From Pseudomonadota bacterium (GTDB lineage Bacteria; Desulfobacterota; BSN033; WVXP01; G020346125): DNA of 7,149 nucleotides. Below, piece after piece: positions 1 through 5,787 of the stretch. The notes under the pieces were generated by a model. It did no database searches, had not been told where the DNA came from, and saw nothing but the letters and a program-made list of their open reading frames with translations. Location of the stretch: positions 1 through 7,149 of the forward strand of contig DAOVGJ010000242.1 in assembly GCA_030672465.1 (NCBI GenBank), in the 5' to 3' direction. The position numbers and the translations under genes were made by a program. Position 1 is the first letter of the stretch; each line of letters opens with the position of its first letter.

Positions 1-213
1 GGCAGATGGACTTTTTACGAAGCCGTCATCATTAGACTTGAGAAAGCCATGAGGCCATCGATTTCTTAGGAGAAATAACAAATTCGATTACAGTATTTTA
101 TGCGTTAATAAGAGGAGACCTTATAAGGGTTAGGCCGACAATTCTTCGTGATTTCCGACTCTGAAAGGGAGATCTTGCAAAATATTCGATTTTTCTACCA
201 GGTTGAATTCATG

Positions 214-954
214 TTATTTCTTTTGCATAACAAAAAACGCTGAGCCATACCATTTGTGATACTTCTTGAACATGTCTATCTCCCGTTGTTCCTTGTCAAG
301 TACCACAAGAGCTTTGGGGTCATCAATATACTTCAACCGTAGCTCCTGGATTCGCTTTTCCAAGGGGCCGTAGTATTCAATCCACCAGGCGTTCTCGGGC
401 AATGTGAAATGCCCGATGAGTTCATAGTCGTAGCCAGGGATCTGTTCCAGATTCTCTTCGACGGTCCTTATCCCCGGATAATATTCCTTCCAGTAATCAT
501 AAATTTCCTGCGGGGGGTCCGGACGTAACCAGGTCATCTCATGGACCACCAGGCACCCATTGGGTTTAAGGAACCGCCGCCACTCCTTAAGGCCCCTTTC
601 AAAACCGATGATGAATATGGAGCACTCGGCCCAGATGATATCGAAGCTTGCATCCGGGAAATCCATCTCGAACATAGAGCAGTTCACAGCCTTGACACGG
701 TCCGAAAGGCCTGCCTCTTCGATTTTTCTCGTAAGTCTATCCAAGAAAGGCTGGTGAATGTCCAATCCTACTATCTCCCCCTGACTCAACCTTACAAGTT
801 CCAGGGTCGGGCCTCCTGAGCCGCAGCCGACATCCAGGATGCGGGGCTTGTCTGATACGGGAAGCATCTCGAGCGCCTTTCTCGTGTATTTATCCCTTCC
901 GGGGCCTTCTCTTGGAAGGTCTTGATGCATCTCGAAGAATATGTCATTGGTCAT
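214..954 (-). CDS. Class I SAM-dependent methyltransferase, small-molecule type
   Basis: This 246-residue cytoplasmic protein should transfer a methyl group from S-adenosylmethionine; the acceptor is unknown. The Rossmann-fold signature is clear: motif I RILDVGCGSG lies at about residues 38-47, and the acidic ribose-binding residue is D65 in GLDIH. FDIIWAECS (about 104-112) and the LKPNG turn (129-133) match motifs IV and V of UbiE-like enzymes. The N-terminal stretch LPREGPGRDKYTRKAL and an aromatic C-terminal half (ENAWWIEYYGPLEKRI, about 187-202) define a subfamily usually annotated only as a class I methyltransferase. The C-terminal part probably forms the acceptor pocket. The ATG at 954 is preceded by a strong Shine-Dalgarno, AAGGAGG, six bases upstream (complement of 961-967). 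No left-hand partner gene is visible, and the gene is transcribed away from 1335-2333. The methyltransferase assignment is secure; the substrate is not. Confidence 0.9.
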   Translation of the reverse strand: MTNDIFFEMHQDLPREGPGRDKYTRKALEMLPVSDKPRILDVGCGSGGPTLELVRLSQGEIVGLDIHQPFLDRLTRKIEEAGLSDRVKAVNCSMFEMDFPDASFDIIWAECSIFIIGFERGLKEWRRFLKPNGCLVVHEMTWLRPDPPQEIYDYWKEYYPGIRTVEENLEQIPGYDYELIGHFTLPENAWWIEYYGPLEKRIQELRLKYIDDPKALVVLDKEQREIDMFKKYHKWYGSAFFVMQKK

Positions 955-1334
955 CCCCAGCCTCCTTAAGCACCAGATATCCCTAGAACAAATAGTTCAT
1001 TGTGAGAGAATGGCTGGTTTACGGGAGAGGAGCTCAGCATGAGATAGATTGCCGTTTTTTGTGGCAACATCGTTCAGCTCAATACTCGTCCAATTAAAGG
1101 GGAACAACCCCCAAAAATCAAGAAAAATCCTAGCCTTTAGTACAAGATGAATTCTTGCGGGAGAAGGTGGTCAAAAAATGTTGATTCGTGTTTGAATTAA
1201 TCAGAGGAATAGCGCAAGTCGGTCTACGGGTAATCCTGTTTGCATTAAAGTAGTGTGGAGACACAGTTATCCACGAACGTGATATGCTCCACCTTTCCTT
1301 GAAAAGCTATTGAGCCACGCATTATACTGTTGGT
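955..1334. other. 380-bp intergenic region between divergent genes
   Basis: This gap separates the minus-strand methyltransferase from the plus-strand YdjM-like gene, so it should hold both promoters. The rightward promoter is visible at its right end (1299-1328). The ribosome site of the leftward gene is at 961-967 (complement). I could not pick a convincing leftward promoter. No open frame of useful length or RNA gene is evident. One sequence close to a DnaA box (TTATCCACG, 1267-1275) occurs, but it stands alone. Confidence 0.6.
1299..1328 (+). promoter_or_regulatory. Sigma70-type promoter for the YdjM-like gene
   Basis: TTGAAA (1299-1304) and TATACT (1323-1328) are separated by 18 bp, and each hexamer differs from consensus at only one or two positions. 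The predicted transcription start, six to eight bases past the -10 box, falls at or next to the A of the ATG at 1335. This implies a leaderless message, which fits the lack of any Shine-Dalgarno before that ATG. No mapping data are available here. Confidence 0.55.
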
Positions 1335-2333
1335 ATGGATACCACCACCCACGCCCTGGCCGGGTATATGATCGCAAAGACCGGGCTAACCAGGGACACG
1401 GGAAAATGGGGGACTATAGCAGGGGTTTCGGCCGCAATCTTCCCGGATATGGACCTCATCCTGAGGCCTTTCCTCAGTGTGGAATTTACGCTCAAGTACC
1501 ACAGGCACCTGACCAATTCGCTCTTTCTGATCATTCCCTTCTCCCTGCTCTTTGCATGGCTGTTCGTCAAGATCTCAAAGGTAAGAAGATTCTGGACATT
1601 CTTCCTGATCTGGGTAGTTGAACTCCTAGCCCACACCTTTCTGGACCTCATCACCTCTTACGGGACCATGATCCTGAGCCCCTTTTCCGATTATCGGTTC
1701 GCCCTGGATTGGGTGTTCATTATCGACCTTTTTCTCGTGTCCACTTTCCTGTTCCCCCTGATCGCCCTTCACCTCTGGAAGAGAAAGGGCCAAACCCTGG
1801 CAAGGGTTTCCGTGGTCCTCGGAGCCCTCTACATTTCCCTCTGTGCTTATAACCACTCATGGGCCCTGTCTCTGGCTAAAAGCTACGCGCGACAAGAGGG
1901 TTTGGTGGCCGAAACTGTTGCCTCGGTGCCCCAACCCCTCTCCCCCTTCAGGTGGGGGAATTATATCCTCACGGAGAAGAAGATCTATCAGGGGTTCGTC
2001 AATCTGATCGGAAAAGAGGACAAATCGACGGAAGAGGGGAACTTCCTGAGCCGCTTCTTGCCCCGCTATCAACCCATCTCGCGAATCCGATACCGGGAAT
2101 GGGAAAAGTTCGATACCTCCCCCTGGGTGGAGAAGGCCCTGAGCCTGGAAGGGGTGAAGACATTCTACTGGTTTGCCCGCTTTCCCATAGCAAGGGACAG
2201 GGGGATTGTGAATGGGAACCACCGGGTGGAGTTTTTCGACCTCCGTTTCGGCTCCATCGGTGGTAGAAGACCGTTTCTATATGTCGTGGATTTCGATGGG
2301 GAGGGAAATGTCGTTTTTCAGGGATTTCTCTAA
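1335..2333 (+). CDS. YdjM/YfhP-type membrane-bound putative metal-dependent hydrolase
   Basis: This 332-residue inner-membrane protein has the conserved His/Asp pattern of the YdjM family (LexA-regulated in E. coli; similar in length to Bacillus YfhP). The motifs are DTTTHALAG at 2-10, FPDMD at 36-40, YHRHLTNS at 55-62 and HTFLDLITSYGT at 100-111. H6, D38, D40, H56, H58, H100 and D104 are the likely metal ligands. Hydrophobic segments sit near 62-80, 86-107, 124-147 and 156-176. A soluble C-terminal region of about 150 residues follows. A hydrolase activity is predicted from the family; the substrate is unknown. The start is well fixed: an in-frame TGA at 1311 leaves the ATG at 1335 as the only standard start codon. 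There is no Shine-Dalgarno, and the -10 box of a good promoter ends six bases upstream. I see no LexA box. The gene appears to be transcribed alone. Confidence 0.85.
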   Translation: MDTTTHALAGYMIAKTGLTRDTGKWGTIAGVSAAIFPDMDLILRPFLSVEFTLKYHRHLTNSLFLIIPFSLLFAWLFVKISKVRRFWTFFLIWVVELLAHTFLDLITSYGTMILSPFSDYRFALDWVFIIDLFLVSTFLFPLIALHLWKRKGQTLARVSVVLGALYISLCAYNHSWALSLAKSYARQEGLVAETVASVPQPLSPFRWGNYILTEKKIYQGFVNLIGKEDKSTEEGNFLSRFLPRYQPISRIRYREWEKFDTSPWVEKALSLEGVKTFYWFARFPIARDRGIVNGNHRVEFFDLRFGSIGGRRPFLYVVDFDGEGNVVFQGFL

Positions 2334-2339
2334 TACGTG

Positions 2340-2376
2340 CCGCAGGGATTCCACTCAGCGCGAAGCCAAACTGCGG
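2340..2376. repeat. Inverted repeat just after the YdjM-like gene
   Basis: CCGCAG (2340-2345) and CTGCGG (2371-2376) form a perfect 6-bp stem with a 25-base loop, starting seven bases after the stop codon. No run of T follows, so it is not a canonical intrinsic terminator. It could stabilise the 3' end or be chance. Confidence 0.25.
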
Positions 2377-2438
2377 AGGTTCCCATGAGACGGCTGGGGG
2401 ATCCTCCCCGGAGACCCATGACAGATGGAGCGAAAGTA

Positions 2439-2467
2439 TTGACACTTAAGATTTGGTTTGCTATCTG
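2439..2467 (+). promoter_or_regulatory. Possible sigma70-type promoter for the DUF2848 gene
   Basis: A perfect -35 hexamer TTGACA (2439-2444) is followed after 17 bp by TATCTG (2462-2467), a weak -10 hexamer. Transcription from here would start near 2474 and give a leader of about 58 bases before the ATG at 2532. The leader would contain a run of nine T just upstream of the gene. Confidence 0.4.
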
Positions 2468-2531
2468 ATGGGTAAATTTCTGACAAGGATCAGTAGACTA
2501 TGCAACCCATTTTTTTTTGGAATCTCATGAC

Positions 2532-3227
2532 ATGGATCATATAAAGCTGAATTTAGTCGTGGAATCAATAACAGGGAAACACGAATTGACATTTCCCGTG
2601 CGACGACTCATCTGCGCGGGGTGGGCAGGGAAGGACAAGAAGGCTTTGCAGGCCCACATCGATGAGCTGGCCAAGCACGGAGTCCCCGCGCCCACCAGAA
2701 CGCCGATCTACCTGAATTTTTCCCCCTATCTCGTAACCACCTCGGATGCCATCGACGTGGTAACCGGGGAGTCTTCGGGGGAGGTGGAGTACGTTATTAT
2801 CAAAGAGGGAGATCGCACGTACATCGGGGTCGGTAGCGACCAGACCGATCGTGGATTCGAGAAGTTCTCAATTCCTGCCTCAAAGCAGATGTACGCAAAG
2901 ATAATGGCGCCTGTGGTTTGGCCTTATCAGGAGATCAAGGACCACTGGAACCAGATTGTCATTCGGTCTTGGACAACCAGTGGCGGGAAGCGGATGCTAT
3001 ACCAAGAGGATGCTCTGGCAACCATCCTGGACGTCGAAGCCCTGCTGGAGCAGTTGCCGAAGGATGATGGCCTTCCTACCGATGGATTGGTATTGTTTTC
3101 CGGAACAGTAGTGACCAAAATGGGCCTGGTTTACGGCGAAGGATTCGATTTTGAGATGGAAGATCCCGTGCTGGGTCGCCAAATCCGCCATGGGTATCAC
3201 GTACGGGTTCTCCCGCAGTACCTATAG
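2532..3227 (+). CDS. DUF2848 protein, fumarylacetoacetase-fold relative
   Basis: The 231-residue product matches DUF2848 over its whole length: an N-terminal CAGWAGKDKKALQAHIDELAKHGVP block (about 28-52), SSGEVEYV (81-88), GVGSDQTDR (99-107), ASKQM (116-120), HWNQIVIRSW (138-147), and a closing EMEDPVLGRQIRHGY (208-222). The family is related to fumarylacetoacetate hydrolase. E84 and E86 (an ExE pair) and D103 are my candidates for the Mg2+ site, by analogy. FAH-fold enzymes hydrolyse, decarboxylate or isomerise beta-keto or enol acids; the reaction of DUF2848 is undefined. I chose the ATG at 2532 because MDHIKLNL resembles a normal N-terminus. An in-frame TTG at 2517 would add five residues. 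The ribosome site is weak (GGA at 2519-2521). The stop is followed by a 359-bp gap, so linkage to the amidase genes is plausible but not operonic for certain. Confidence 0.85.
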   Translation: MDHIKLNLVVESITGKHELTFPVRRLICAGWAGKDKKALQAHIDELAKHGVPAPTRTPIYLNFSPYLVTTSDAIDVVTGESSGEVEYVIIKEGDRTYIGVGSDQTDRGFEKFSIPASKQMYAKIMAPVVWPYQEIKDHWNQIVIRSWTTSGGKRMLYQEDALATILDVEALLEQLPKDDGLPTDGLVLFSGTVVTKMGLVYGEGFDFEMEDPVLGRQIRHGYHVRVLPQYL

Positions 3228-3254
3228 GGGATGTATAGCATTCAGGGGTCAATG

Positions 3255-3453
3255 CAGTACGGGATGTTGCCCAAATCCCCTTTCGCTCCCTGAAAAGACT
3301 TTTTGACCGTTCTAAGGCTCGCTTCACTGCAAATCTAAAACTCGCATTTCAGGCTCAAACATTAGATTTGCGGTCGTTTCGTTTCGCCAAGAATGGTTAC
3401 CAAAAATTCTTTAATATCCGCTCCAGAGGATTTGGGCAACATTCCCAGTACGG
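3255..3453. repeat. Long imperfect inverted repeat, MITE-like, with candidate target duplication
   Basis: The 15-mer ATGTTGCCCAAATCC at 3264-3278 recurs as its exact reverse complement at 3428-3442. A second perfect 10-bp arm pair, GCAAATCTAA (3329-3338) and TTAGATTTGC (3362-3371), encloses a 23-base central loop. Between these, the arms still resemble each other, for example AAAGACTTTTTGACCGTTCT against the complement of 3392-3412. The whole segment can therefore fold into one long hairpin of nearly 200 bases. The direct 8-mer CAGTACGG lies at both edges (3255-3262 and 3446-3453) and could be a target-site duplication. No transposase is encoded, so any movement would need help from elsewhere. 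Confidence 0.6.
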
Positions 3454-3573
3454 TTAACCTGTGCCATCAACGGCCTCGTCACTGAACACAATTAGTTTTT
3501 GCACGTTGCCGAAGGGCGATGGGACGCTTACAACGCTTTGGCTGCCAAGGTTGTTCGGCTTCTGAATTCAAGT

Positions 3574-3578
3574 GGAGG
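3574..3578 (+). promoter_or_regulatory. Ribosome binding site deciding the start of the AtzG-like gene
   Basis: GGAGG lies eight bases before the ATG at 3587. The alternative in-frame GTG at 3572 overlaps this site and would have no Shine-Dalgarno of its own, so 3587 is preferred. Confidence 0.8.
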
Positions 3579-3586
3579 TAACAAAT

Positions 3587-3775
3587 ATGACATCAAATGA
3601 AAAGCGAATGCAGTCTCCAAGATTCACCCTACGGGTTACGGACCTCACCATTCCGAATGAAAAAAAAGCAGAGCTTGAAAAATTAGCTGAGGCAATGGCG
3701 GATAAGGCCGATTCCTTAGGCTACCTGGACCCTCTTGACGAGGAACCGTCCTTAATCTTTGACGCAAGGGTGTGA
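3587..3775 (+). CDS. Small AtzG-like/GatC-like amidase partner protein
   Basis: This 62-residue protein lies directly upstream of an amidase-signature enzyme. Short AtzG or GatC-like subunits commonly occupy that position; they wrap around and stabilise the amidase. The helical middle LTIPNEKKAELEKLAEAM (about 20-37) ends in LDPLDEEPSLIFDARV (47-62), which resembles the C-terminal proline-phenylalanine tail of AtzG-like proteins (pattern EPxxxF) and the ExxEP tail of GatC. It has no signal peptide or membrane segment. The ATG at 3587 has a strong GGAGG site; an upstream GTG would only add residues encoded by that site. The stop is 85 bases before the amidase start, so co-transcription is likely. 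The match is by pattern and context, because proteins this short diverge quickly. A stand-alone small regulator is the alternative. Confidence 0.65.
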   Translation: MTSNEKRMQSPRFTLRVTDLTIPNEKKAELEKLAEAMADKADSLGYLDPLDEEPSLIFDARV

Positions 3776-3845
3776 GCTGCTTATCCGCTCTGCACATCAT
3801 CGGGGCCGATCAATCATTGATTCCATCAACGATGCTCTGCAATGC

Positions 3846-3851
3846 AGGAGG
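3846..3851 (+). promoter_or_regulatory. Ribosome binding site deciding the amidase start
   Basis: AGGAGG is nine bases before the ATG at 3861. An in-frame extension back to a TTG at 3759 would add 34 residues unlike any amidase N-terminus and would overlap the small upstream gene, so it is rejected. Confidence 0.85.
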
Positions 3852-3860
3852 AGACGTATC

Positions 3861-5276
3861 ATGGAAAAACTAGAGGTAAAAATGGCCAGTATCACCAGCC
3901 TTTCAGAACTCATCAGGAAAAAGGAGATCTCTCCCGTAGAGGTGATCAATGCCTTTCTTGAACGCATCGAGGCCGTTCAGAAGAAAATCAATGCATTCAT
4001 CACGGTTTTGGAAAGGGAAGCCCGGCAAGCGGCCAAGCAAGCCGAGGATGAGATTGTCAAGGGGTATTACCGCGGTCCACTGCACGGCATCCCTTTGGCG
4101 GCCAAGGACCTGTTTTTTACGAGAGGCGTGAAGACCACGTGTGGCTCTCGGATACTGTCTGACTTTGTCCCTGAGAAAAATGCAACGGTAATTGCCCGGC
4201 TGATGGAAGCCGGGACAATCCTCATTGGAAAAACCAACATGCATGAGTTTGCATTCGGAACGACAAGCCTTAACAACCACTACGGGCATGCGAGAAACCC
4301 ATGGAATGTCGAACATATGACCGGGGGCTCCAGCGGGGGATCGGCAGCGGCCATGGCTGGTTCCTGCGCACTGCTGGCCCTAGGAACCGATACGGGTGGT
4401 TCAATCCGCATTCCCTCGGCACTGTGCGGCATCGTGGGTCTCAAGCCCACCTTCGGCCGCGTAAGCAAGCACGGCGTCTACCCCCTGTGCTGGTCGTTAG
4501 ACCACCCTGGCCCTATGACCCGCACCGTGGCTGATGCAGCTCTTGCGTTGAGTTTCATAGCCGGCTACGACCCAAGGGACCCTTGTTCTAAGGACATGCC
4601 CGTAGTCGACTATTACTCCTGCTTGACCGGGGACATCAAGGGCGTGCGAGTGGGGGTGCCCGATACATTTTACTTTGAGCAGATCGAACCCGAGGTTAAG
4701 GCCGGAGTGGAGAAAGCCATCGATGGTTTGAGAGACCTCGGTGCCGAGGTTAGGCCAGTACATATCCCGGACTTGGATGAAGCTTCAGCGGCAACTCTCC
4801 TGATCCTTTCTTCAGAAGCCGCCTCCTGCCTGGAGAAGTTCCATCGCACGCGGCCCAACGATATCGGAGACGATGTCAGGGCCAGGCTTGATGTTGGGGC
4901 CTTACACTTGGCTACTCATTATGTAAAGGCCCAGCGCATCAGGCGCATAGTTCAGGAGAACTTCTCCCGCGTTCTCATGCAGGTGGATGTCCTGGTGACC
5001 CCGGGGGTAAGTATCACCGCGCCTATGCTTGAGGAGTCCACTGTCCGGCTCGACGACGATGACGTACCGGTTGGTGTGGCACTAACCCGTAGCACCCGTA
5101 TCTATAATCTCGTCGGGTTGCCCTCCGTTTCCGTTCCCGTGGGATTCTCTCAGGCTGGTCTTCCCATCGGCATACAAATCGCTGGTAGGCCCTTTGATGA
5201 GGAGATGGTTCTCCGAGTGGCCGACGCTTACGAGCGCCACATTTATCAACCGAGCCGTTGGCCTGGCTTGAGCTGA
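3861..5276 (+). CDS. Amidase-signature family hydrolase (AtzE/GatA-like)
   Basis: This 471-residue enzyme should hydrolyse a carboxamide through the Ser-cisSer-Lys triad of the amidase signature family. K82 lies in GIPLAAKD, S157 in MTGGSSGGS (153-161) and the nucleophile S181 in DTGGSIRIP (177-185). The spacings of 75 and 24 residues match those of GatA. The oxyanion-loop region and the C-terminal IYNLVGLPSVSVPVG and GLPIGIQIAG blocks (about 414-442) are intact, and the length is typical. There is no signal peptide, so it should act in the cytoplasm. The small AtzG-like gene upstream argues for a two-subunit amidohydrolase rather than the tRNA amidotransferase, since no gatB is present in the window. 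The substrate cannot be read from sequence. The last 31 bases overlap the convergent DUF4389 gene. Confidence 0.93.
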   Translation: MEKLEVKMASITSLSELIRKKEISPVEVINAFLERIEAVQKKINAFITVLEREARQAAKQAEDEIVKGYYRGPLHGIPLAAKDLFFTRGVKTTCGSRILSDFVPEKNATVIARLMEAGTILIGKTNMHEFAFGTTSLNNHYGHARNPWNVEHMTGGSSGGSAAAMAGSCALLALGTDTGGSIRIPSALCGIVGLKPTFGRVSKHGVYPLCWSLDHPGPMTRTVADAALALSFIAGYDPRDPCSKDMPVVDYYSCLTGDIKGVRVGVPDTFYFEQIEPEVKAGVEKAIDGLRDLGAEVRPVHIPDLDEASAATLLILSSEAASCLEKFHRTRPNDIGDDVRARLDVGALHLATHYVKAQRIRRIVQENFSRVLMQVDVLVTPGVSITAPMLEESTVRLDDDDVPVGVALTRSTRIYNLVGLPSVSVPVGFSQAGLPIGIQIAGRPFDEEMVLRVADAYERHIYQPSRWPGLS

Positions 5277-5620
5277 ACGGGCTTTTCAATCTCAGCGGGA
5301 AACCGGGAGAAAGGAAACGGTACCCCGTCCTCGTTGAAAGTCAGATATCTCATCACCCTGTACAAATAGGCGATTGCGCGGTTGGCAAAGCCTATGAGCC
5401 AGAAATTAGGTTTTTCAGCAATCAGGGCGTGGATAATTTGAAAAATCACCATCACAAATATTATGGTTTCCAGGATTGGCCAGACCACGATTCCAAAGAA
5501 CAAAGTGGCCAGAATTCTTATGCCTGTCTTTCTTCTCGGGTATTTAAACTCGGGAATGGGCTCTTCATCTTTAGTTACCTTCTTTCCCTTTTCACCTTTT
5601 TTCGCTTTCTGCCTATTCAT
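5246..5620 (-). CDS. DUF4389 small membrane protein
   Basis: This 124-residue protein has a very basic, probably cytoplasmic N-terminus (about residues 1-32, rich in Lys and Arg). A long hydrophobic stretch (about 34-67, LATLFFGIVVWPILETIIF) suggests one long or two closely spaced membrane segments. The diagnostic DUF4389 C-terminus AYLYRVMRYLTFNEDG-PFPF lies at 84-104. The function of the family is unknown. The ATG at 5620 has GAGGGG about eight bases upstream (complement of 5629-5634). A longer in-frame start at 5731 would add 37 residues of unrelated hydrophobic sequence and is not favoured. The gene converges on the amidase with a 31-bp overlap of the two coding ends, and diverges from the dehydrogenase gene. 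No operon partner is visible. Confidence 0.85.
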   Translation of the reverse strand: MNRQKAKKGEKGKKVTKDEEPIPEFKYPRRKTGIRILATLFFGIVVWPILETIIFVMVIFQIIHALIAEKPNFWLIGFANRAIAYLYRVMRYLTFNEDGVPFPFSRFPAEIEKPVQLKPGQRLG

Positions 5621-5653
5621 ATCCTTACCCCCTCGATATTTTTGGAATATGAA

Positions 5654-5669
5654 ACTCCCTGGCGGGAGT
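5654..5669. promoter_or_regulatory. Perfect 6-bp palindrome in the divergent intergenic region
   Basis: ACTCCC-TGGC-GGGAGT lies between the two divergent genes, 34 bases upstream of the DUF4389 ATG. It could be an operator or a hairpin in the DUF4389 leader. There is no T-tract on either side. Its role is undetermined. Confidence 0.35.
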
Positions 5670-5712
5670 GAGATGACATATACATAGTAAAATATGGTAT
5701 AAACAACGCAGT

Positions 5713-5742
5713 TTGACAAGGTCTTGCCCATTTTGATAGGTT
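5713..5742 (+). promoter_or_regulatory. Possible promoter for the hydroxyacid dehydrogenase gene
   Basis: A perfect TTGACA (5713-5718) is followed after 18 bp by TAGGTT (5737-5742), a poor -10 hexamer. A start near 5749 would leave about 39 bases of leader before the ATG at 5788 and would exclude the in-frame ATG at 5743. The minus-strand TTGTCA overlapping this box (complement of 5714-5719) could serve the DUF4389 gene, but no well-spaced -10 is evident for it. Confidence 0.3.
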
Positions 5743-5776
5743 ATGCCGGAAAAGGAGAACACCATAAATCTTTCGT

Positions 5777-5781
5777 GGGAG
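5777..5781 (+). promoter_or_regulatory. Ribosome binding site deciding the dehydrogenase start
   Basis: GGGAG lies six bases before the ATG at 5788. The in-frame ATG at 5743 has no properly spaced site and would add 15 residues ahead of the nucleotide-binding strand. Confidence 0.7.
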
Positions 5782-5787
5782 AATACT

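Larger units (their letters stand above)
3228..3586. other. 359-bp intergenic region carrying a MITE-like repeat
   Basis: More than half of this gap is the inverted-repeat element at 3255-3453. To its right, 3454-3586 holds the ribosome site of the next gene and no recognisable promoter. A short open stretch at 3499-3600 overlaps the start of that gene in another frame. It has no family signature, so I do not call it a gene. Confidence 0.6.

Noticed and set aside
1..69. Short open stretch at the left edge ending in TAG (RWTFYEAVIIRLEKAMRP in frame 1)
   Set aside because: It could be the 3' end of a gene entering from the left, but only 22 codons are visible, with no family signature. I cannot support a CDS.
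541..819. Plus-strand open frame of 92 codons within the methyltransferase
   Set aside because: It is the antisense shadow of a gene with clear family motifs. It has no ribosome site and no recognisable domain.
1052..1074. TTGCC...GGCAA hairpin around a T run near 1057-1062
   Set aside because: The stem is only five base pairs and the T run is in the loop, not after the stem, so it is not a terminator.
1267..1275. TTATCCACG, close to the DnaA-box consensus
   Set aside because: A single box with no cluster, AT-rich unwinding region or replication gene nearby. It is not evidence for an origin.
1999..2445. Minus-strand open frame of 148 codons opposite the YdjM-like C-terminus
   Set aside because: Its composition is rich in Pro, Ser, Gly and Arg, typical of an antisense shadow, and the plus strand carries a coherent family match.
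3499..3600. Open frame reading VAEGRWDAYNALAAKVVRLL ahead of the AtzG-like gene
   Set aside because: It is about 33 codons with only a TTG start, no ribosome site and no recognised family. It overlaps a well-supported gene start. It might be a gene remnant, but this cannot be shown.
3759..3860. Extended N-terminus for the amidase from a TTG at 3759
   Set aside because: The extra 34 residues are unlike amidase N-termini and overlap the AtzG-like gene. The ATG at 3861 has an AGGAGG site.
5621..5731. Extended N-terminus for the DUF4389 protein
   Set aside because: The 37 added residues do not match the family, and the ATG at 5620 has a suitable ribosome site.
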